A program made the translations under genes and the position numbers. Under the pieces are notes generated by a model that did no database searches, was not told the DNA's origin, and was given only the letters and a program-made list of their open reading frames with translations. Shown in pieces: positions 7,641 to 14,741 of a stretch of DNA of 64,000 nucleotides (its first letter is position 1; each line of letters opens with the position of its first letter). This DNA is from Sphingomonas sanguinis (GTDB taxonomy: Bacteria > Pseudomonadota > Alphaproteobacteria > Sphingomonadales > Sphingomonadaceae): NCBI RefSeq assembly GCF_019297835.1, contig NZ_CP079203.1, positions 407,001 to 471,000 on the forward strand, written 5' to 3'.

Positions 7641-8675
7641 TCAGGCCCGGCGAAGCGGACCGTTGGCGACGGGTTCGCCGAAATCCGGCGAGCCATCGGG
7701 GCGATAGCGAAAATACTGCATCCGCGTGTCGCGATTGGGGTCGAACAGCGGGTCGCCCTTGATCTCGGAATAGTCGCGCGCATGATAGACCAGCACGTCA
7801 CGTCCGCGCTCGTCGACGGTGAAGCTGTTATGACCCGGCCCGAAGACCTTGTGCGCAGCCGACGTCTTGAACACCGGAACCTGCGACTTGGACCAGTTGG
7901 CCGCGTTCATCAGGTCGGCATTGGCGTCACAGGTCAGCATGCCCATGCAATAGCGCGCATCCGTGGCGCTGGCCGAATAGGTCATGAAGAGCTTGCCATT
8001 GCGGGCGAGGAGGGCGGGGGCCTCGTTGACCTTGAACCCCTGGATCTCCCATTCCAGCGTCGGGACAGACAGCCGGACCGGCTTGGCGGCTAGCGTCAGC
8101 GGGGTCTTGAGCGGGGCGAGATAGAGGTTGGAATTGGTTGCGATCCCCGGCTCGCTCTGGGCCCAGGCGAGGTAGCGCCGGCCCTTGTGCACGAAGCTGG
8201 TCGAGTCGAGGGTGAACGTGTCCCACTCGGTCTGAAGCTGGCCGAGCACCGACCAGTTGCCGGCCATCGGGTCGGACCCGTCGCACACGACTGCGAAGGT
8301 ACGGATGCGGAATACATCCTCGCCGCCGCCGCTTGGCCCGGCCGCGAAATACATGATCCAGCGGCCGTCGATCAGATGCATCTCGGGCGCCCAGATGAAG
8401 CCCGACATCGGCCCGCTCGGCAGATGCCGCCACAGCACCCGCTCGGCGGCGCTGTGCAGACCCTGCAACGTCTTGGAACGACGCAGGACCAGCCGATCAT
8501 ATTCGGGCACCGAGCCGGTCATGTAATACCAGCCATCGGTGTGACGGAAGACCTGCGCGTCGGCGCGCTGGCGGACCACCGGGTTGACGATGGTCGGCAC
8601 GGATGCGGCTTTGGCGATGGCGGGCAGCGCCATGGCGGTGGTCGCACCGGCCACGAATGAACGTCGGGTAAGCAT
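7641..8675 (-). CDS. Secreted glycoside hydrolase family 43 protein
   Basis: The protein is 344 residues from ATG 8675, which has GGAGG upstream. It starts with a Tat-like signal (MLTRRSFVAGATTAMALPAIAKA). The five-blade propeller residues expected in GH43 are visible: Asp39 (general base, RADAQVF), Asp157 (pKa modulator, FTLDSTSF) and Glu218 (general acid, VNEAPALL). GH43 enzymes release arabinose or xylose from plant glycans such as arabinoxylan or arabinan. A Tat signal implies periplasmic or surface location. This agrees with the glucuronoxylan genes at 17-26 kb. Specificity (arabinofuranosidase, xylosidase or other) is undetermined. Confidence 0.9.
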   Translation of the reverse strand: MLTRRSFVAGATTAMALPAIAKAASVPTIVNPVVRQRADAQVFRHTDGWYYMTGSVPEYDRLVLRRSKTLQGLHSAAERVLWRHLPSGPMSGFIWAPEMHLIDGRWIMYFAAGPSGGGEDVFRIRTFAVVCDGSDPMAGNWSVLGQLQTEWDTFTLDSTSFVHKGRRYLAWAQSEPGIATNSNLYLAPLKTPLTLAAKPVRLSVPTLEWEIQGFKVNEAPALLARNGKLFMTYSASATDARYCMGMLTCDANADLMNAANWSKSQVPVFKTSAAHKVFGPGHNSFTVDERGRDVLVYHARDYSEIKGDPLFDPNRDTRMQYFRYRPDGSPDFGEPVANGPLRRA

Positions 8676-8837
8676 CTTCCATCCTCCGCCTGACGGCCGC
8701 GCCGTCCCGGACGGGATCGGACGAACCTTATTGTTCGAATCGCCACGGGGGCGCTGCGAAGTCCTTGCCCTAGCCCAAAACTCCGACATTACAAACGCAT
8801 GGTGCGACGGTGTGCGTTTCAAGTCTTTCCGTCGCGA

Positions 8838-10376
8838 TCAGGGCCTTGTCGCCAGGAAGCGGTCGGCGGTGCGCAGCGACAGCGCCATGATCGTCAGTGC
8901 AGGATTGGCGGCCAGCGCGCTGGGGAAGATCGAATTGTCGCAAATCCAGAGATTGGCGATGTCGAAGCTGCGCCCGTCCGCATCGACCACGGCTTCGTCG
9001 CCATTGTCGCCCATGCGGCAGGTGCCGATGGTATGGGCGGAACGGTCGACTGCGAAAATGTCCTGCGCCCCCGCCGCTTCCCAGATGGCAGTCATGACGC
9101 GGCGGGAATGCTGGTCGATGGCGCGTTCATTGTCGTGATAGCTGAAGTCGATCCGTGCCTTGCGTTGGCCGAAAGCATCGGTCTCGTCCGACAGGGTGAG
9201 GCGGTTGTCGGGATGCGGCAGGCACTCGCCGTTGATCCCGATCCCCGCCATGCGATTATAGTTGTGCAGGATCGACTGGAGCCGCGTCCCCCACATGCCC
9301 GCCCCGCGTGCCAGCCCGGTGGCGAGGTTGACCGGCAGGACGCCCAAGCTTTGCATCAGATAACCACCGACGCAATCGGCATCGGCGGGACGCATCATAT
9401 CCTCGCTGATGAGCGAGGAGGGATAGCCCCGGTTCATCCGCATCTCGTCGTCGAAGCGACCCCAGACCTGGGTCGCGACATGCGCCATGAAATTGCGGCC
9501 GACCTGCCCGCTGGAATTGGCAAGGCCCAGGTTCAGCAGCAGGCGCGGACTTTCCACCCCGCCCGCGCAGAGGAAGACGGCGCGGCAACGCTGGCGGTGA
9601 TCCTGACCGTCCTGTCGATAGACGACGCCGCTGATCCGCCCTGCATGATCGAACTCGAACGACAGGACGCGCGCGCCGGACCGGATCTCGGCGCCATGGG
9701 CCACCGCCTCCGGCAGGTAGGTGGTGTCCATGCTGGTCTTGGCGGCGTTGCGGCAACCCTGGTGACAGGTGCCGCAATTGACGCAGGCCTGACGCTGTCC
9801 CCAATGCGGCTGTTCGCGATCCCGCGAGACGAGGGCGGCGGGCGCGTCGGTCGCCGTGATGCCCAGCGCCTCGCACCCCCGCGCCATCACCTCGGCCGAG
9901 GCGTTGCGGGGGACCGGCGGATAGGCATAGTCGCGGGTGTCGTCCCATGGGTAATGCGCCGGGCCGGACACACCGGTAAACCGCTCGACCTGCTCGATAT
10001 AGGCGATCAGCTCGCCATGTGGGATCGGCCAGTCGGCGCCTTGCCCGGTCATCGTCCTGAGTTGCAGGTCGCGCGGGTCGGGACGGGGGCAGAAAGCGCC
10101 CCAGTGCAGCGTCGATCCACCGACACCCATGCCCGAATTGTTCGATCCGAAGGCGGTGGGGTCGCTGCCCCCGCTCAACCTTTCCTCCATCCAGTAGATG
10201 TCGGCGGCGAGTTCATCCGCGACATGCTCGTCCGGCATGAAGGACCGTCCGGCCTCCAGCGCGACGACCGACAGCCCGGCCTCCGCCAGCCGCGCGGTCA
10301 GCGGTGCGCCGCCCGCGCCGGTGCCGATGACGACCGCATCGACCATCTCGGTCTGAGCATAAGGGGCGCGGCTCAT
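8838..10376 (-). CDS. GMC-family FAD oxidoreductase (gluconate 2-dehydrogenase large-subunit type)
   Basis: A 512-residue GMC oxidoreductase. The FAD motif AVVIGTGAGGAP lies at residues 14-25, the second signature region is GVGGSTLHWGAF, and the C-terminal active-site region is AHTIGTCRMG followed by NPALTIMALSLRTADR. Four cysteines (198, 201, 204, 208; CxxCxxCxxxC) could bind an iron-sulfur cluster, as in the membrane gluconate/sorbitol dehydrogenase group. No signal peptide is present. Its ATG overlaps the stop of the preceding fusion gene (ATGA), whose C-terminal half looks like the small subunit of the same enzyme class. The substrate is probably a sugar or alcohol; the electron acceptor is unknown and no cytochrome subunit is nearby. 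Confidence 0.85.
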   Translation of the reverse strand: MSRAPYAQTEMVDAVVIGTGAGGAPLTARLAEAGLSVVALEAGRSFMPDEHVADELAADIYWMEERLSGGSDPTAFGSNNSGMGVGGSTLHWGAFCPRPDPRDLQLRTMTGQGADWPIPHGELIAYIEQVERFTGVSGPAHYPWDDTRDYAYPPVPRNASAEVMARGCEALGITATDAPAALVSRDREQPHWGQRQACVNCGTCHQGCRNAAKTSMDTTYLPEAVAHGAEIRSGARVLSFEFDHAGRISGVVYRQDGQDHRQRCRAVFLCAGGVESPRLLLNLGLANSSGQVGRNFMAHVATQVWGRFDDEMRMNRGYPSSLISEDMMRPADADCVGGYLMQSLGVLPVNLATGLARGAGMWGTRLQSILHNYNRMAGIGINGECLPHPDNRLTLSDETDAFGQRKARIDFSYHDNERAIDQHSRRVMTAIWEAAGAQDIFAVDRSAHTIGTCRMGDNGDEAVVDADGRSFDIANLWICDNSIFPSALAANPALTIMALSLRTADRFLATRP

Positions 10377-11728
10377 GCGGTCTTCTCCTGCGCTGTCTGC
10401 CAGGCTTCGACATCGTTCGCGCTGGTGCGGCGATAGCCCTGCTTGCGCGGCCCATCGCCGCCGACGGCAAAGCCGTCATAGCTGATCGCCGCCATGGTCG
10501 AGGGAAGGGCGGCCCATTGACGAACGACCTCGGCCCGGACGTCCTGGAACCAGAGGGTCATCTGGCCCGGCGTGAACAGGCGTTCGTCTGCCGCCGCGTT
10601 GGCGTCTCCGGCCGCGATCCGTTCGAGCCATGTGGCTTGGATCGCATGATCCTGTCCGGCGAACCCGCCTGTGAGCGCGTCGAGCGTAATCAGACCACGC
10701 CGCCACGCCTCATCGTCGGGCGGCAGATCGGCGAAGCGCCAGCCGTCGCCCGGTCCCCGCACGATAGCCGCCTCGACCCGCTGGGTGAGGTCACGCGGCG
10801 AGGTGTGGTCGGGCAGGATATGAACGATCATGGCCTTCACCGTCGCCCGTTCGGTGTCGGACCAGCGAAGGTCGTCGTCCGATACCGGCCGGGTCCGCTC
10901 CAGCATCGCGGCGCGGGCGCGGCGGCTCACGCGGTTGGAGCCGAGAATATCGACGAACCCGGCTGGCAGGATCGACCCGGCCAGCGACGCCGCATGGTCG
11001 GCGATCAGCCTGGCCAGCGCTTCGGGCTGCTCATAGGGGATCATATGCGCGGCCCCGTCGACCACGCGGACGTCGGCATGACGGTAATGCGGCACGTTGA
11101 GTCTGCGCTGCGCATCCTCGCCCAGATCGCCGTCCTCCCCGCCCGCGACGATCAGCGCGGGGATGGAGAGTTGGCCGACCTGCTCGCTCCAGTCCTCCAG
11201 GCTGCCGCGCTCCAGCCAACCGAGCCATGCCTCGCGACTGGACCAACGCACATCGGCAACCGCCCGGTCGTGAAGTTCGGGGGGCAGAGGCGCGGCGGTG
11301 TTGGCTTTCACGAAGGTTTCGGCATCGTCCTGCCCGATCGATCCACCCTTTACCCAGCCGATCATCTCGGCGCGCCGGGCCTCGTCCATCGGTTCGGGCG
11401 CGGGCGGCGAAGCGGCGACCAGCACAACGCCGACAACCCCGGCCAGCCCGACCTCGCCCGCCGCCGCACGGCTGGCGACGATGGTGGCGATCTTGCCGCC
11501 CATGCTGTGCCCGACCAGGATGCAGGCCCTCAGACGACGGCGGCGGATTTCGTCCGCCAGATCGTCGGCCATCTCGGCGACGTCGGCATAGCCTTCGCCC
11601 ACCCGCTCGCCAAAACCCGGCAGGTCGACCGCGATGCTGGGCGCGTCGCCGAGGTGGCGGGACACCGCATCCCATTCCCTGTGGCTGGAACCAAGGGCAT
11701 GGAGAAAAACGAAGGTCGGTTGGATCAT
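10373..11728 (-). CDS. Fusion: alpha/beta hydrolase + gluconate 2-dehydrogenase subunit 3-like domain
   Basis: From ATG 11728 the protein is 451 residues. Residues 5-255 are an alpha/beta hydrolase with an early FLHALGSS oxyanion loop, nucleophile Ser75 in GHSMGGK, an acid in the GGEDGD region and the histidine of GAAHMIPYEQPE. Residues about 285-440 (SDTERATVKAMIVHILP... to MTLWFQDVRAEVVRQW) resemble subunit 3 of FAD-dependent gluconate 2-dehydrogenases, which normally carries the Tat signal for its partner. Here no signal exists, so the complex with the downstream GMC enzyme would be cytoplasmic. The hydrolase half could open a lactone product or cleave an ester substrate. TTG 11788 is an alternative, less likely start. 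Confidence 0.75.
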   Translation of the reverse strand: MIQPTFVFLHALGSSHREWDAVSRHLGDAPSIAVDLPGFGERVGEGYADVAEMADDLADEIRRRRLRACILVGHSMGGKIATIVASRAAAGEVGLAGVVGVVLVAASPPAPEPMDEARRAEMIGWVKGGSIGQDDAETFVKANTAAPLPPELHDRAVADVRWSSREAWLGWLERGSLEDWSEQVGQLSIPALIVAGGEDGDLGEDAQRRLNVPHYRHADVRVVDGAAHMIPYEQPEALARLIADHAASLAGSILPAGFVDILGSNRVSRRARAAMLERTRPVSDDDLRWSDTERATVKAMIVHILPDHTSPRDLTQRVEAAIVRGPGDGWRFADLPPDDEAWRRGLITLDALTGGFAGQDHAIQATWLERIAAGDANAAADERLFTPGQMTLWFQDVRAEVVRQWAALPSTMAAISYDGFAVGGDGPRKQGYRRTSANDVEAWQTAQEKTA

Positions 11729-11921
11729 GCGGCCGGGTCCCTTGAAAGCCCATGCTGGACGCCGCACGGCACGGTCCGTTCCTGACAAATGCCTATCAAC
11801 AAAAATTAATTTGGATCAGAGGCGATAATGGTCGCCGATGGCTCGCTGTGGGAAAATTCATGGAACCGTGAGCCGAGGCAAACGCTTGGCGACGATCCAT
11901 ATCCATGATCGGAGTAAAGTC

Positions 11922-12491
11922 GTGGCCGATACCGACCAGGCGCAGCCGCAGTACAAGATCGAATATCGCGAAATTCAGCCGTTCGGCACGTTGAAGGACT
12001 TGCCGCTGGGCCTGTCCGACAATGCTCGCAAGCAGAGCGTGTCGATCCTGAACCAGGTACTGGCGGACACTATGATGCTGCGCGACCTGTACAAGAAGCA
12101 TCACTGGCAGATGTCGGGGGCGACCTTCTATCAGTTGCATCTGCTGCTCGACACGCATTACGAAAAGCAAGCCGAACTGGTCGACATGGTGGCCGAGCGC
12201 ATTCAGGCGCTGGGTGGGATCAGCATCGCGACGCCGCATGACGTCGCCGAGATGACCCGCATCCCGCGCCCGCCGCGTGGCCGCGAGGACGTGCCGACGA
12301 TGCTCGCCCGCCTGCTGGAGGCGCATCGGATCGTGCTGGAACAGGCGCATGAGGGCGCCAAGACGGCAGACGAATCCGGTGACGACGGCACCAACGATCT
12401 TCTGGTCAGCGACATCATCCGCTCGAATGAACCGCAGGTCTGGTTCGTCGGAGAGCATCTGGCGGCGACCGCGCTCCAGCGCGCCGACTGA
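11922..12491 (+). CDS. dps: Dps-family DNA-binding ferritin
   Basis: A 189-residue four-helix ferritin-like protein of the Dps family. The core motif DLYKKHHWQMSGATFYQLHLLLDTHYEKQ (broken here for description: DLYKKHHW, then DTHYEKQ) contains the inter-subunit ferroxidase ligands, His around 61-62, Asp 77 and Glu 81. Dps dodecamers oxidise and store iron and protect DNA during starvation or peroxide stress. The GTG at 11922 has GGAG about 10 nt upstream; a longer in-frame reading from 11838 lacks a ribosome site. It is the first gene of a redox-stress group with the Rieske-FAD oxidoreductase 27 bp downstream. Confidence 0.9.
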   Translation: MADTDQAQPQYKIEYREIQPFGTLKDLPLGLSDNARKQSVSILNQVLADTMMLRDLYKKHHWQMSGATFYQLHLLLDTHYEKQAELVDMVAERIQALGGISIATPHDVAEMTRIPRPPRGREDVPTMLARLLEAHRIVLEQAHEGAKTADESGDDGTNDLLVSDIIRSNEPQVWFVGEHLAATALQRAD

Positions 12492-12518
12492 TCCCGAAAG
12501 CAGGAAAGGCAAGAGGCG

Positions 12519-14027
12519 ATGGCAGATCGTGATCTGGCGAAGGGCATCGCCTCTACCGATGTGCAGGAAGGGCGTATCGTCGCCGGTGTGCTGGACGGGC
12601 AGGATGTCGTGCTCGTCCGGCACAGGGGGCGGGTCTGCGCGCTGGCGGGCCAGTGTACCCATCTGAAGGCGCCTCTGGCCGACGGGATCGTGGCGGATGG
12701 GACGCTGCGCTGCCCATGGCATCACGCGCGTTTCGATGTCGAGACGGGCGAGGCGGTAGGCGCTCCCGCTTTCCCGCCGCTCGAGCGGTTCGAGGTGGTG
12801 GAGGATGACGGTCGCGTGCGGATCACCGGCCTCGCCAAGCTTGGCCCGACACCCGAAACTGTGGACGCTGCCGGGATAGGCCGTATCGTTATCATCGGCG
12901 CTGGCGCGGCGGGCCATGCCTGTGCGGAGATGCTGGCGCGCCATGGTGCGGCTGCGGCGGTAACGGTGGTCAATGAGGAAGGCGACGCGCCCTATGATCG
13001 CACCTTCTGTTCGAAACAATATCTGGCGGGGAAGGCGGATCGCGACGATGCGGCCTTGCCAGCGTTGGACGGAGTGGACTTGCGTTCGGGCGTTGCTGTG
13101 GCGCGGATCGACCGTGACGCCAAGGCCATCGTCCTCCATGATGGTGAACGCATTGCCTATGACCGGTTGGTGCTGGCGACCGGCGCGGCGGTCGTGTCGC
13201 CCGATTTCTATGGTTCGGATCGCAAGGATGTGTTCGCGCTGCGGACCCTTGCCGACGCCGACCGACTGATCGCGGCGGCAGGGAAGGCCGAGCGGGCTAT
13301 CGTCGTCGGATCAAGCTATATCGGTTTGGAGGTCGCCGCCTCGCTGATTGCGCGGGGATTGGAGGTCGCGGTCGTGTCCGACGACGCGCTGCCGCTGGAA
13401 AAGACGGCCGGGCCGGAAGTCGGGAAGATGATCCGCGACCTCCACCGGTCCAAGGGCGTCGAATTCCACATGAACCGCCGCATTGCGCGTTGGGACGGTC
13501 ATGCCGCCATGCTCGACGACGGCTTAGTGGTGAAGGGCGATATCGTCGTCGCCGGGATGGGTGTGCGGCCACGGGTGGAGCTGGCGGAAGCCGCCGGTCT
13601 GGATTTGGGCGACAAGGCCGATGGCGGCGGCGTCGCGGTCGATGCGCAACTGCGCACATCGGACCCGTCCATTCACGCGATCGGCGATATTGCTTACGCC
13701 CCCGACCCCCGTCTGGGCCACGCCATCCGGGTGGAGCATTGGGTGGTGGCACAGCATATGGGGCAGTGGCTTGCCCGGCATCTGATGGGACAGGTCGACG
13801 GCGATTACCAGGACGTGCCCTTCTTCTGGTCGGGCCATTACGACCTCAGCCTGCGCTATGTCGGCCATGTCGCCTCGCCCGACGACCGGACGATAGACGG
13901 CGATGTCCCCGCCCAGGATTTCGCGGTCATGTTCGCCGAAGATGGCCGCGAGCAGGCGATCCTGACGGCGGGTCGTGACGAACTGGCGCTGCAAAAGGAA
14001 TATTTCTGGGAGCAGCATGGAGGCTAG
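12519..14027 (+). CDS. Rieske-domain FAD/NAD(P)-dependent oxidoreductase (AIF-like)
   Basis: A 502-residue two-part protein. Residues 1-105 form a Rieske [2Fe-2S] domain with ligands Cys46/His48 (QCTHLK) and Cys65/His68 (RCPWHH). Residues 121-500 form a pyridine-nucleotide-disulfide reductase-type flavoprotein: IVIIGAGAAGHACAEML binds FAD, AIVVGSSYIGLEVAASL binds NAD(P)H, and HAIGDIAYAP is the second FAD motif. The C-terminal extension matches the reductases that serve ferredoxins or mono-oxygenases (AIFM3-like). It probably passes electrons from NAD(P)H to an unknown acceptor. AGGAAAGGCAAGAGGCG precedes the start. Adjacency to dps suggests a role in redox or iron stress. Confidence 0.9.
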   Translation: MADRDLAKGIASTDVQEGRIVAGVLDGQDVVLVRHRGRVCALAGQCTHLKAPLADGIVADGTLRCPWHHARFDVETGEAVGAPAFPPLERFEVVEDDGRVRITGLAKLGPTPETVDAAGIGRIVIIGAGAAGHACAEMLARHGAAAAVTVVNEEGDAPYDRTFCSKQYLAGKADRDDAALPALDGVDLRSGVAVARIDRDAKAIVLHDGERIAYDRLVLATGAAVVSPDFYGSDRKDVFALRTLADADRLIAAAGKAERAIVVGSSYIGLEVAASLIARGLEVAVVSDDALPLEKTAGPEVGKMIRDLHRSKGVEFHMNRRIARWDGHAAMLDDGLVVKGDIVVAGMGVRPRVELAEAAGLDLGDKADGGGVAVDAQLRTSDPSIHAIGDIAYAPDPRLGHAIRVEHWVVAQHMGQWLARHLMGQVDGDYQDVPFFWSGHYDLSLRYVGHVASPDDRTIDGDVPAQDFAVMFAEDGREQAILTAGRDELALQKEYFWEQHGG

Positions 14028-14138
14028 CAGGCTGGAGACGAGATGCCGGTTGGGTGAATAATCGGTCATCCGGGGCCTTGGGCCTTGATTTGGGGTGAGG
14101 CTCGACGATCTTTCGGGGCGCATGATTGGAGTGCTCCG

Positions 14139-14741
14139 ATGAACGCCGAAGAACGCACGCTGCTTACCCGCTTTCTCGATGAACTGTCCGCCGCGCGTAC
14201 CGGCGCGAAAGATCCCGAAGCCGATGCGATGATCGCCCGCGCGCTGTCGTCCAATCCGGATGCCGCCTATCTGCTCGTCCAGCACGCGATCGTCGCCGAC
14301 CAGTCGCTACACGCCGCCCAGCAGCGCATCGCGGAGTTGGAACGCCAGCAACAGGCCGCGCCTGCTCCCGCGAGCAGCAGCTTCTTGCCTCACGGCGCTG
14401 GCGGCCCCTGGGGTGCGCCGCCACAGGAAAGCTATTCGCCACCCCCGCCCGAGGCACGTCCGGGGGTGTTCTCGGGCGGCGGCGGCCTCGGCAGCTTCCT
14501 GCGTAGCGCGGGCACGACCGCAGCGGGCGTCGTCGGCGGCGAGATGCTGTTTTCCGGCCTGTCCGACATGTTCGGCCACCGTGGCGGCGGTGGTGGCGGC
14601 CTGTTCGGCGGCTGTCAGGGTTTCATGGATCGCCCGGAGAATGTCACCATCAACAACTTCGGTGATGACGACGGCGGCCGCTTCGACGGCGGCCGCTTCG
14701 ACGACGGCAATTCGGACTTCGACAATTCCGACGATTATTAA
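14139..14741 (+). CDS. DUF2076 family protein
   Basis: A 200-residue protein whose N-terminal half (MNAEERTLLTRFLDEL, DPEADAMIARAL, NPDAAYLLVQHAIV, then a short coiled coil AAQQRIAELERQQQ) is characteristic of DUF2076. The rest is Pro/Gly-rich with one apolar stretch (GTTAAGVVGGEMLFSGL) and ends in an Asp/Asn/Phe/Gly-rich acidic tail. Function is unknown; members are sometimes described as periplasmic sensors. ATG 14139 has GGAG 8 nt upstream. It overlaps the kinase gene by 4 bp, convergently. Confidence 0.85.
   Translation: MNAEERTLLTRFLDELSAARTGAKDPEADAMIARALSSNPDAAYLLVQHAIVADQSLHAAQQRIAELERQQQAAPAPASSSFLPHGAGGPWGAPPQESYSPPPPEARPGVFSGGGGLGSFLRSAGTTAAGVVGGEMLFSGLSDMFGHRGGGGGGLFGGCQGFMDRPENVTINNFGDDDGGRFDGGRFDDGNSDFDNSDDY

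Noticed and set aside
8799-10436. 545-codon plus-strand ORF opposite the GMC gene
   Set aside because: No recognisable domain; low-complexity shadow of a motif-rich FAD enzyme on the other strand.
11862-11887. GGAACC ... CGCTT upstream of dps, resembling an EcfG (general stress sigma) promoter
   Set aside because: The -35 element fits but the -10 is CGCT instead of CGTT and spacing is marginal, so it was not listed as a feature.
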